Assembly: GCF_010015585.1 (NCBI RefSeq)
Contig: NW_022985067.1
Coordinates: 900,373-964,372, forward strand
Direction: 5' to 3'
Origin: Eremomyces bilateralis CBS 781.70
Taxonomy: Eukaryota; Ascomycota; Dothideomycetes; Eremomycetales; Eremomycetaceae
DNA: 64,000 nucleotides
The notes beneath the pieces were generated by a model that made no database searches, had not been told where the DNA came from, and saw only the letters and a list, made by a program, of their open reading frames with translations. Both the position numbers and the translations under genes were made by a program. Of this stretch, positions 22,352 through 33,134 are shown in pieces; positions within the stretch are counted from its first letter, which is position 1; every line of letters starts with the position of its first letter.

Positions 22352-25313
22352 ATGAATCCGTCGTCCAGTACACCAGTACATGTAGGACCTGGAACAACCC
22401 CGATGAGTGCGCCCGACGTGAGCGGACAGGGACAGAAAAAGGCAAGAGCTCGGCGGAAGAAGGGAGAGGGAGATGAGAATAGCAAGCGACGGATGGTTGT
22501 CAGCACGGCATGCATAGGTAGGGACAGCCTCCGATCGACGAGAATTCGGCATTGGTCGCTCTCGTAAAGGATTTCCTTATCGCTATCGGCTCGGACTAAC
22601 CTGTGTTGCTCAACTATAGCATGCCGCCGCCGGAAAAGCAAGTGTGACGGAAACCTACCCGCGTGTAACGCATGCTCGCAGGTGTATCATACCCCATGTG
22701 TCTTCGACCCCGGCTCGGATCATCGACGGAAAGGGGTCTATCGCAAAGACATCGACCGTCTCCAGACCCATAACTCGACCCTCCAAACCCTAATCCAAGC
22801 CCTCCTCAACTCCCCCGAGTCTGACGTCCCCGACCTGGTCCGCCAGATCCGCACGTGCGAAAGCCTCGACACCGTCGCCGAGAATATCCTCGCCAAAGAG
22901 TATCAACAGAATGAGGAGGACGAAGGCGATTCGCCGCTTAGTCAGGCGGCGGAGGCGGAACATCCGACGTTTGAGGGGCAGCTCTCGGGGAGGATGGGTG
23001 AGTTGCGGGTGGATGGTGGAAACACCAGATACATTGGTGGGACGTCGAACCTGCTGTTCATGAATGTCGAAGACGAGGTCGTTCCGGCTCTGAGTGACAC
23101 CGAGTATTCCACCGAAGAGCATCCCGCCGTTTCTTGGACGAGGGTCGTCAACAATGTGGAATCAATTAGACATCTGATGAACATGTATTTCACATGGCAT
23201 TATACGTGGGTTCACCCTTCCTCTATATATCCGGCCTATACTGATGCGCTGCAGGTTCTTCACATGTCTTTCAAAAACCCTCTTCTACCGGGATTTCCTT
23301 CTCGGAAGGCCTCGTGGTTTACGAAGGGCGGAGCATTGCAGCTCATTGCTGGTCAACGCCATGCTCTGTCTGGGATGCCACTTCACTTCCATCCCGGCCT
23401 CCCGCGAAGACCGAGACGACTCAGCCACGGCTGGCGATCATTTCTTCCAAGAGTGCAAACGCATCCTCATCGAGGATGAACTGGACAAACCCAAACTCAC
23501 AACAGTGCAGGCACTTGCTCTCATGTCCGTCAGAGAGGCGGGCTGTGGCCGCGAAGAGAAAGGATGGATGTACAGTGGCATGAGCTTTCGAATGGCCCTG
23601 GATCTTGGCCTCAACCTGGATTCAGGGACTCTGACCTCATTCAGAGGCGAGCCTAACCTTGATGAGAAGGAGGAAGATATACGGCGAATAACCTTTTGGG
23701 GCTGCTTTTTGTTCGACAAATGCTGGTCGAATTACCTTGGCCGCATGCCACAGCTGCCAAAGTCCTTGGTCACGGTACCGAAATTCGAAGTCTTCCCAGG
23801 CGAGGAGTCGGAAATTTGGGCAGCGTACAGCGATTCCGGATTCAACCAGTCCCATGCTCAACCATCGAGGACGAGGGCAGTGGCTTTGCAGATATCGACG
23901 CTCTGTGAGATCAGCGGCGACATCATGACTTCATTCTACAACCCGATCGATATCGAAAAATCGAAAAACAAGCAATCCGAATTAAACAGGCTCAGTGATC
24001 TCCACCAGAGACTCGAGGAATGGAGACGGAACCTAGCGCCGGAATTCCATCCTCGAGAAGGCGGTCTTCCAAGCGTTCTGGTCATGCAGTGAGTCAATCT
24101 CGACCTCTGGGTGGGACAATATCTAACCCAATGCAGCATGTTCTTCCAACTCCTATACATCCATCTCTTCCGTCCATTCCTCAAATACTCCCAATCTACA
24201 TCCCCACTACCTCCCAATATCTCCCCACGCAAGATCTGTACCCAAGGTGCTACGATGATCAGCAAGCTCTTCCGCCTCTACCGCCGATCCCATGGCTTAC
24301 GGCAAATCTGCAACGTCGCCGTGTATATCATCCACAGCGCGTGCACCATCCACCTATTAAACCTCCCGGACCCGAACTCCGTCCGCGACATCACGCACGG
24401 TGTGAAACATCTCGAGGAGATGGCGGAAGGCTGGTTGTGCGCTCGTCGCACGCTCGGCATCCTGTCCGTCCTAGCACGCAAGTGGAAGATCGTGTTACCG
24501 GATGAAGCACAGGCGGTGCTGGTGCGCACGGAATCGAAATTCGGCGCTTACAAAGAAGTTCCTACGCCGGAGGCGACACATTTGCACCTTACGAAGCTCG
24601 AACACCCTTCTCCCCCGCCCCTACCGACGGGCCAACCACTCAATTCCACATTAACTTCACATCCTTCTATGGACCTAGCCTCGCTCTACCCCATGGCTAC
24701 ACTCCCCCCTCAAATCATCGCCAACCCCCGCAGCCTCTCAACCCACGCCTGCCGCCCATCCGGCCAACAACACCCCCTCCCCCCTCAATCCACCCTCGAC
24801 CTTTCCTTCCCACCCCGTATCTCCCCTGTCTCCCCCTCCACTACCGGCCCGTCCGCCGAGCCCGAAGCCATCCCGTCGACATCGCGCACGCACATCAATA
24901 GCCCGTCGGATATGTTCGGCGGGGTCAATGCGCTGCTGCGTGAGACAGACTGGTGGTTCCAGGACCAGGCGCAGCTGGCGCGCGGGTTTGGGAACTGGGC
25001 GGATGATATGGGTAATGGTGAGGGGTCGAGAGGGGGGAGTCCGAGGGGGTGGTGGGGTGATGGGGGGATGAGGAGGGGGAGTGAGAGTGGGGGTGGAGGC
25101 GGGAATGAGAGGGGGGGTGTTACGGGCCCCAATGGTGTGGGTCAGACGAATGGGATGAACGGGGGACAGCTGAATGGGGAGAATGGGAATGAGTCGGGGG
25201 CGGGGGTGGATGGGGAGGCTAGGTTGGGGAACATTGATTGGAGTGCCTTGGGGTTGGGTAGTATGGGAGGGCCGGGAGACATGTATAACGAGACGAACTG
25301 GTATAGCGGTTGA
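22352..25313 (+). CDS. Zn2Cys6 transcription factor, NirA/NIT4-like
   Basis: Nuclear DNA-binding regulator. Exons are 22352-22517, 22620-23205, 23255-24088 and 24137-25313 (920 aa). Introns are 102, 49 and 48 nt. Splicing of intron 1 completes the zinc cluster: Cys54, 57, 64, 71, 74 and 82 (C-x2-C-x6-C-x6-C-x2-C-x7-C), with ACRRRKSKCDGN and then DPGSDHRRKGVYRKDIDRLQ. That linker and the following NSTLQTLIQALL...VPDLVRQIRTCESLD resemble the nitrate-assimilation activators NirA and NIT-4. The fungal-specific TF domain spans about 240-600 (YRDFLLGRP, LVNAMLCLGC, GMSFRMALDLGLN). The C terminus is Ser/Pro-rich, then very Gly-rich. The nitrate role is inferred from similarity; no nitrate genes lie in the window. 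Confidence 0.87.
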
Positions 25314-25663
25314 AATAGAGGCACTAGAGGATACGGCCCTGATGAGCTTATGGGTATGTTGTGGGTTTCATTGGATTCGGGATACCAGGTCTTATAGCGA
25401 AAAGTTGGGATTTGATTCCGGCGCGGTTGCGGTGGGCCTTTTGATATACAGTATGGAGTATTGTTTAGAAACTTCAGTAGAACTATGAGCCCGTATCATA
25501 CATGCACGCCTCTTGGGATTTGACGAAAGGATAGAGCCATATCGCCAACCAGGGATGGCTAAGTAAGCTATAGGACCCGTACTGATACAACCAATGCCTA
25601 AAACCATTACAAAAGGAAGAACAATAGTGACTCCGCCGCAAACACTCCGCATACCACAATCAC
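25314..25663. other. Convergent 3' region
   Basis: 350 bases between the stop codons of the Zn2Cys6 gene and the unknown minus-strand gene. It probably holds both 3' UTRs. Nothing else seen. Confidence 0.5.
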
Positions 25664-27070
25664 TCAGTCCACCTCATATACCCCGTTATTCACGCCCTCC
25701 CTCGTCCCCTGAATAGCCTCCTCAAGCCGCTGCACAAGCCTCAGATCCATCGACGCGCTCGACGCCGCTCGCCTCCTCGCGCCCCTCACCCCCCCACCAC
25801 TCCTCCGCCAGCGTATCGCATGCAGATTTCGAAAACTAAAACTGAAACTGCCCCGACCGACCGCCCCGTCTCCTAACCGCGTGCGTCGAACCCCCGGCCA
25901 ACTCACGGCTCGCCTCCTTGCTCGAACGCTGGCTCCCAAGTCCCAGAAAGGGCGTCGGCGGAGAATCCCCGATAGGGTCCGCAGTCCGCTGCGAAGGCCT
26001 TCTGCGTCGAGGCTGTCTAGCACACTGCCAAGTTGCGGGACCGGCGCCCCGTTGGAACGGGTCACGACGCTGCTGTCGCTGTCACCGCGTCTCCTCTCCG
26101 CTACTGCCTGGCGTAACGCTTGGATCTCTGTTAGGGCGTGACGGATGTCGATGAGCGTCGACTCTAGCGTCCTTTGCGTCGTCCGCGCCTGCACGCGGGT
26201 ATCTAGCAATCGATCCAGCATTGTTTCAGGATCGTCTGACCCTTTCGGCGGCCGCTGCCGCGAGCGACGCGGATCGTGGTTCTCGTCGTTTTCTTCATGC
26301 TGATTCTGGCGGTTCGCGAGGCGAGCCGAGCGGCGCGGGATCGTGACCCATTCTTCGTCGGTATTCGAAAGTCGGAACTGGTGGGTGCGGCACGATCCGG
26401 CTCGGGACGCGATGAGATCTTCCGTTGCATCTCTGGGCTCGATAGCAGGGACAGGGAGGTCGGGGCCCATGAATCCTTCGTTGATGATCATGAGTTCCGG
26501 GCCGCTGGTGGCATCGAGGCGGGGGGGGTCGTCGGGGTTGGGGGGGTCGTCGGGATCGAGGGGCATGTCGGGGCCTCTCTCGTCACAGTCCCAATCGGTG
26601 TACATGGAAGATTCATCGTAGTCGGTGGATGACTCGTACCCGGGGACGAGACGGCGCGGGATGAAATACCGATTTAACTGCGGCTGGTTCGGGTTAAGTC
26701 CATAGCTCTCTTCTTCCTCTTCCTCGATCTTTTCCTCTTCCTCGACTTCCTCCTCTTCCTTGTTCTCCTCCTCGACTTCTACTTCTTCTCTGATGTATTC
26801 AATTAGGGGAGAGCGGGCTTGCATCTCATGGGCCTTCACATCGTCACTGTCATTATCATCACGGTGGTCAGTTGCTCTCGGTCTCGTCGCTCTAGCTCCG
26901 CTTGCTTGCGACCGACGGGGACGCAGCCCCTGGCAGCGACGAAGCGACGACCCCGCAACTCCCAAGTTGTTCCTACGGGACGCGTTCGCGGCTTGGGGGG
27001 TTGCCTTCGCGCCTCGAATCTCCGCGACCCGTGCAGAGCGACGAGCGACGTTTCCAGAAAGGGCCTGCAT
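25664..27070 (-). CDS. Unknown protein with acidic block and two RRSAR motifs
   Basis: Open frame of 468 codons, starting at the ATG of MQALSGNVARRSARVAE. I do not recognise a family. Visible parts: a basic N terminus with RRSARVAE (about residue 10); a strongly acidic Glu-rich stretch at about 90-120; a Pro/Asp-rich segment DPDDPPNPDDPP (about 171-182); a second basic motif IPRRSARLANRQ (about 245); a predicted helix LDRLLDTRVQARTTQRTL...IDIRHALTEIQALRQAVAERR (about 285-330, coiled-coil-like); and an Arg-rich C-terminal 130 residues. The repeated RRSAR pairs could be nuclear localisation or chromatin-binding motifs (inference). The reading stays open upstream of the ATG to an AG at 27114, so it could instead be a 3' exon of the kinase gene upstream (see findings). 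Confidence 0.6.
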   Translation of the reverse strand: MQALSGNVARRSARVAEIRGAKATPQAANASRRNNLGVAGSSLRRCQGLRPRRSQASGARATRPRATDHRDDNDSDDVKAHEMQARSPLIEYIREEVEVEEENKEEEEVEEEEKIEEEEEESYGLNPNQPQLNRYFIPRRLVPGYESSTDYDESSMYTDWDCDERGPDMPLDPDDPPNPDDPPRLDATSGPELMIINEGFMGPDLPVPAIEPRDATEDLIASRAGSCRTHQFRLSNTDEEWVTIPRRSARLANRQNQHEENDENHDPRRSRQRPPKGSDDPETMLDRLLDTRVQARTTQRTLESTLIDIRHALTEIQALRQAVAERRRGDSDSSVVTRSNGAPVPQLGSVLDSLDAEGLRSGLRTLSGILRRRPFWDLGASVRARRRAVSWPGVRRTRLGDGAVGRGSFSFSFRNLHAIRWRRSGGGVRGARRRAASSASMDLRLVQRLEEAIQGTREGVNNGVYEVD

Positions 27071-27381
27071 CGTGCGGAGCGCGTTGTAGGAGCTCTGAAT
27101 ACCTCTGAACCTCCTAAAGACGGGTTAATCACGAAGAAGAGAGAGAGAGTGGTCGGGATGGGTGAGTAGGATTGAAGATGTGGGATGTGGAGAATCGTCG
27201 TTTGAATGTGAAGGGTAATGTAATGTTACAGAATCCACCATGCCTCGCATCCAAGCCGGAGGCAGTAGATATCCACCAGGATGCCCCCAAAATGCGTGAT
27301 AACATGTCCAAATGTAGTGCAAGATCCCACTCTATGCTGTATTCCCCCTCATAACAAATGCGGTAGTGTCGATGTCATAAC

Positions 27382-30194
27382 TCACTTCCCTCCCTTATCA
27401 TCCCCGCCGCTACTCCCCGGCTCCAGCACATGCGTATGTCCCAACCCGCGGATAATCGTCCCCCCTTCCTCTTGCCGACACACGCGGCACCCGTCCCGCG
27501 CCACGTGCACATGCAGCGGCCGCGCGCTCGGGCTCTCCGGTCGCGACTGCGACCCGATCCCCATCGCCATCGCGCCGCCGCCGCCCACGGCCAGCCCGCT
27601 GTCGGCGAGCCCGGCGGCTGGCCCGGAGTTCGAGTAACCGATGCTGAACGGCCCGCCGACGGCGCTGGATGGGCTTGGAGTTGGGATGGTAGAGTCGCTA
27701 TCGACGTTGTCGCCGTAGAAGGCGGTTTTGACCCAGCGGTCCTCCCAGATCTCGGCGAGGGTGGCGCGGCGGAGAGGGTCGAGTTCGAGCATGCGACTGA
27801 TAATGTGGCGGGTTTCGCGGGGAAGGAGGCGGAGGAGACGCCAGCGCCCCTTGATTTGTTGCGGTTGTGCGGGCTGGGTTTGCGGTTGTGTGGAGGCGGT
27901 GTTGGTCGGAGGGGTTTCGGGGACGTGAATTCGAGGTTGGTCCGGGTTTTGGATATTAGTATTGGGGTCGGAGCGGGTAGGAGGCTCAGGATGATCACGA
28001 TGATGGCGGCGGTGAGGTTCGTTTTCGGATGGTGGATCCGAGCTAGGAACTCGGGATGAAGGTTCGGATTGGACGAAGCGTTCTGTGGGGTTATATGGAT
28101 TGGGATTTTCAAGTGCAGATTTTAAAGCCAGCTGTGAGAGCGCTTTTCTTGATTCTTCGTCTGGGTCCGCAACGAACAGTTTGTAGGAGTTGTCGGAGAG
28201 GCGAGGTTGTTTCCATGGGAAGCGACGGAGGGTCATGCAACAGAAGATGATGGCGAGAGACCAGACGTCGGTTGGCTGCGGGTCGTATTTGGGGAGATCA
28301 TAGACTTCAGGAGCAAGGTATGGATCGGAGCCGACAATGCCTGTGTTGAATATTAGTTACCGATGCCCTTAAACATTAAAGGCTGTACGTACCGGATGCC
28401 GTGACCACACCATTCTCGAAGGGATATCGGAAAACGGCGGCACTGCCAAAATCGATAATCTTCATGATCCCATGCTCGTTGACGACGACGTTATCCAACT
28501 TCAAGTCTCGATGCGCTAGCCCCATATTGTGCAAATAGGTGACGCCATTGAGGATCTGAAGCGTGGCGCATGTGATCTCCTCTCGACTCATCTTTCCCGT
28601 CATTACGATCGCGAATAGGTCGTAGGGTGCGTATTCCATGACTTCGTACCAGTTCCCCTTCTCATGAATGATGTCCATGGTCTCGATGAGGTTGCCATGG
28701 TGCAACGTGCTCCCGATACAGAACTCGGCGGTGACTTTCTTGCTATATTCTTTCTCGCTCTCGTAGGTATGTCGAGCTCGGAACTGTTTGACGGCGAAGG
28801 TGACTCCGTCCGACTGGCGCTTCATGATGCGGACCGATCCCCCCGCCCCAGAGCCCAGGACCTTGCCAAACTTTCCGTATTTCGATTCTAAGCTCATGTC
28901 GTCTGCGAAGGGCATATTGAACGTTCCGGTCGAATTTGACGATGATTTCCGGTCTCCGGTCGTAGGTCGGCTGCCCCGCAGCGAGCTACTCGACGACGAG
29001 TGACCAGACTTCTTATGGCCTTTGTCTTTATCTTTCTTATGGGATCCAAACTTGAAAAAGCGCTTCAGATCGGACATAGACCCATGTTTCTTTTCGCTGA
29101 GGTGGAATGAGCTGGACTCGTCGCGATGGTGACTGCCACCAAGAAAACCAGGGCGCTTCTCATTTTGATGGGTGGGTTCCGTTCCGCCTTTTGATCGAGG
29201 GACGTTGGATGACGAGGCTGAAATGGGGTCGCGGCGTTGGCTGCGGTCGCGGACCCCGAAGACAAACCTGGGGTCGATCGTATCGAGATCTCGATTTTGC
29301 ACGGGACGTTTTCCGCGCGCATATGGATCGTTTGGATCGCCTTGCGGTGTGAAGGGACGTTGGTATGGGGAGCGTGCGCCGGGCGGGGTGACCGCTCCAG
29401 GGGTGTTGGCGGGACTTCCGTCATGAGACGGGGGTAGCGAATCGCCTGCAGGGCCCGCCATGGAGTTGCGATATTCCGCAGGATGGGGCGCCACAACACC
29501 GGACATTTCCACCATCGATCGCGGGCGCGGTTGAACGACAGCGGTAAGGCGTGCGTTGGCGGCTGCAGATCGTGGTTGCGTCGATGCGCCCGGTCGGGAT
29601 TCCTGTTGAGGGGTCACCTTTGTCGGAGGACGCTCGTGGGGCGGAGATATTTCAGGAGTCATTGTTCCTGCGTCGTTTCGGACTGATATTCTTGGGAGGC
29701 CCTCGTCCTGGGAAGCTCCTTTTCTTTCGGGGCCTGATCCAGCTGGTGTAAGTGGAGGGGAGTTGACGGATGCCATGGATGAGCCAAGTCGAGGAGAGGT
29801 AGCACCTGAGGGAGTCTGAACCGGAGTGGCAGAATGTCCTGAATCCCGAGAAGGAACCTATGGTAGCAAACTTGTTAGCAGGTGCTCATTATTTTATGTT
29901 ATCGTCGTCCTGCGGGGGATGCAGGCTGGAAACACTCACTCTTGATGCAGGTAACGACATTGGATCAAAAGCGAAGTTCTCCATTCGATTGCACTGCATC
30001 TTCGATCGTCGCATGCTGATGGACAAGTTCTTTAATTCCTTCTGCGCTGCCTCGCAAAGATCATCGCGCTCATTCTTGGACGGTTTCTTGAGCGACCCGG
30101 CGACATCTTGGGATCTAGCGGGTTCGACCTCTTCGTCGGGAGAGCGAACCCGCACCGCCGATCGCTGCGGATCCTCGCGGGTTTCCTCAGCCAT
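27382..30194 (-). CDS. Ser/Thr protein kinase, Hal4/Sat4/Hrk1-like (NPR/HAL5 family)
   Basis: Fungal kinase of the family that controls ion homeostasis and plasma-membrane transporters (Hal4/Sat4, Hal5, Hrk1). Exons are 30194-29940, 29857-28393 and 28340-27382 (892 aa). Exon 1 ([18 protein letters not shown]) is joined in frame through ASR/VPSRDSG. A frame starting inside exon 2 (MASVNSPPL) is shorter and less likely. Residues about 1-390 are Ser/Pro-rich and disordered. The kinase domain has glycine loop [14 protein letters not shown] (about 419), the VAIK-type lysine in [14 protein letters not shown] (about 533), DFGSA, and after the second intron [11 protein letters not shown] linker of about 100 residues follows FPWKQP before the last lobe ([16 protein letters not shown]). 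It ends HTHVLEPGS plus a few residues. The stop lies within a GTGAGT donor-like sequence. Confidence 0.92.
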
Positions 30195-31478
30195 CTTTGC
30201 ACAAGGCGCCTTTACCAGATTACTCGCTATGAATATATCGTAAGGATTTGGAGGCGTCGCTGATGCGTGAGATGAATTTGGATAGCGTGCAAGGCGGGGC
30301 GCGGTGTAGTGGAGGTGGGTTGGTGGAGGAGTGGTAAAAGTTGTGCTCGGCGTAATCTGACAGGAGGATGAAGCGGTTGGCATAAGCCGATGCAACAACG
30401 ATAGTGGTAGGGCCTAATATGAGGCAGGAAGCCTGCAATTGAAAGAGAGGAGCGTGGAGGACCAGAGATGGGTGGTGACTCCCGATAGAAGTTGGAGATA
30501 GATGTTTCGTGGATGATAATTGGTAGCGTCGATTTAGTGATTGGATTCAGCGACTGATTCAGCAACTGGCACACGAAGTGACCCGAGATGTCTAACTCGG
30601 TCTCTGGTGGGATGGACAAGCTGGACCTGGCTCCACCCACGTTGTCCCTGACTCCCTGACTCCTTGGATAGCTTAACGTTGTGATGCCGAACAACGGGTC
30701 AACCGGCACTGTTTTAGGGGCGGATTGCGTGCCTTTCGGGCGGTGATTGGTTGAGTTACACGGATATGCCGAAAGCTACAGGAATAATTGGTGCCAGGAA
30801 TGTCCCAGGTGTGACAACGTATGTGATGACATTAAGCTCTGAAATGCAGAGGAATATGAAGTAATCACGGAGGTTCCAGATGGGGCGGAACAGGTCTCTC
30901 TTTCATCCGTCAGACAATGCGGTTCCAGCTCACTGAAACACTACAATAAGGAAGTTGGTCAATCTGTCATGTGCAAGAACATGCATTAGAGTATTGAAAC
31001 TTAGGAGATTAACTTGAGTCGAGATGAAAATCAAGCGGAGCATCCGAGAGCGATGCTCCTCTATCCCCACTCTCGCGGTGCAGTCAACATTGGTGCGCCG
31101 TATTTTGCGGACCGGTGGCGATTTCAGTGACTCAACATTAGGGAAATTTTCCCTGCAGTTAGGAATCGGGCCAAGGAGGCTCAACGAAGTCAACGTGAGG
31201 TTGGAATGGGCATATTTTGGCCTTGGGCACGTCTTGTTGAGATCTGAGATATTGAACTGTGAAGCCCCTAGAGCTTCATCTGGACTGGGAAAACCGGTTT
31301 CGGGAATCTTTCCGGACGATACGGAGTACACATCCAGTATCCACGAATTATCCAATGCCCATCCTTGGAACAGATCCCTATTCGACCAATACATCCAATG
31401 CGCTGATACTAATAAGACACGTAATTAACAAGGCGACGATTCGATACTCATGTTCATTAACTCGAACTGACCCCCACC
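30195..31478. other. Intergenic kinase / NTF2-like gene
   Basis: About 1.3 kb. Includes the promoter of the kinase. Overlapping frames on opposite strands at 30930-31428 (154 and 134 codons) have no recognisable content. No repeats or RNA genes identified. Confidence 0.5.
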
Positions 31479-32000
31479 CTAAATAATCCGCGTCACGTGC
31501 ACCGCTGTATGATTCCCACCAACGGATTCGACACCATTCCTCAAATCGGATTTCTTCACTACTCTCCCCTCCTCGACAAAGGCATACATGGTCTTGATCT
31601 TACCCTCGACAACCGTCGCCACGTCCTCCCCGAATACCATGGGTAGTTCCCCCTTCGGCCCACCCGCCCACTTGATCCGAGCCACTTGGAACGACTCCGC
31701 GCCTGGAGACAGCACTTCAATTGGCGCTGATCTAGTGCCAGATCTCAGATGTCGACGATCGCATCGAGGTAGCTTACCGGTTAATTCGAAGGCAAGGTCA
31801 TCCATAGATTTGCGCAAGCCGTCGATGAGATCGAGGATGGCGTCGTGGCCACGAAAGGCGCCCAACCGGTCGAGGAACAAGCATTCGGAAGACGGGACCC
31901 AGAACTCCTTGATGACATGAGCTCGTCGGTTGGCATTTGGCTCGCTGAATATGTCAAACAGGTGGCCCTTCATCAGCTTCTCGACTGCCTTGGAGGCCAT
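31479..32000 (-). CDS. NTF2-like (SnoaL-type) protein
   Basis: Small single-domain protein with the NTF2-like cone fold. Two exons, 32000-31778 and 31726-31479, give 156 aa. The 51-nt intron (31727-31777, GTAAGC...GATCAG) is stop-free, so an unspliced frame of 173 codons also exists. Splicing gives FELTG/APIEVLSPG, which restores the strand expected at that point. Features typical of the fold: an N-terminal helix pair (KLMKGHLFDIFSEPNANRR), the RLGAFRGHDAILDLIDGLR segment, and the C-terminal sheet GEDVATVVEGKIKTMYAFVEE. Members include isomerases, dehydratases and many uncharacterised fungal proteins. No specific function can be assigned. Confidence 0.75.
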   Translation of the reverse strand: MASKAVEKLMKGHLFDIFSEPNANRRAHVIKEFWVPSSECLFLDRLGAFRGHDAILDLIDGLRKSMDDLAFELTGKLPRCDRRHLRSGTRSAPIEVLSPGAESFQVARIKWAGGPKGELPMVFGEDVATVVEGKIKTMYAFVEEGRVVKKSDLRNGVESVGGNHTAVHVTRII

Positions 32001-33134
32001 CTCCCATGTCCCTGCTCTTCTGACCAGCCCAATTGCTCTCGGATTGTGGATGGTATTCCCTCGATATCCCGAATGAAGTGGATTTAAAACATGATGATGA
32101 AGTTGCTGCGCTGATTTATATCGGCCAGAAGCACGATGGAATTCGTTGAAAATACACTCAGCATACGGTTTGTTCGGATATATCGATCATTCGACCAAAT
32201 CGCTCCACAAAAGCGTCCATGTCATGATATACTGCGCTCTACTGCTCTGTCGGAAGAGTTCTAACATGCTAAAATTCCCATTTCTATTAGATTGTCAATG
32301 CGAGGAGCAACGTGCAAATGTTGCCGGATGAATGAGTGCATCTCAGTCCAGAAATCTGCTGGGTTGCATAGGTGGCTCTTTCGTAAATGGGCTCCATCGA
32401 ATGCCCACCACAAAGTCAGTGATCACTGCGCATGTATGAGGAGAGTATCTCGGTAGAGTGTAGGAGTCATATTTAGATTCATATATTCGTCTGGCTGGCT
32501 CACTGTAGAGCAAGAATAAAATGACGCTGTAGTAGAAATGATGGCGATTGTATTGATGCGTGACTTAATATAAGTTTATATAACATCTTGATAAGTGGAC
32601 GGTACGTGTCAAGGATTATGAGCTTGGATTAATTAGTTAGCAGTTGTCGTAACTACTTGCGTAGTAAGTTAGGAGATACTGGATACTCCTTTCTGGGCGA
32701 TCATGTCCAAGAATGGACTTCCTTGCGATGTCCCACCGCCTACGGAGTCGTCATTCCTGTTCATCATCCCATAATGATTGATTGATGGCTTAGGTTGGGC
32801 TGATGGTCTGGCGGTGATGGGGAGATCCCCACTGCCACTACAACCCCCGGCCAAACTTCGGCTTTCCTGTCCACGTTGTCCCTCGACCGCAGCCCGCACT
32901 TTCTTCCACAGCCATAACAGGTGATGAATCCATCATCCATCCCATCTTCTTCACCTTTATTATCCATTACACCTTTCCAACAACTGCCCTTTTCCCAAGT
33001 ATCAGCTTGCTCCGATCATAGCGTAGCTGTATATACTACAGTACCTCTTCAATACCCATATACCGCTCTCTTTGATACCCCAGCTAAACTACCTTTCCGT
33101 TCACCCTCCCTACATCCTCGATACCGGTCTCGTC
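32001..33134. other. Divergent intergenic NTF2-like / SVF1
   Basis: About 1.1 kb, AT-rich between 32400 and 32690. Short frames only. Presumably both promoters. Nothing recognised. Confidence 0.5.

Noticed and set aside
27430-28059. 209-codon plus-strand frame opposite the kinase 3' exon
   Set aside because: Antisense to the conserved kinase C-lobe; no domain content.
30930-31428. Overlapping 154- and 134-codon frames on opposite strands
   Set aside because: Neither shows a domain, coding bias or supporting splice structure; they reflect each other.
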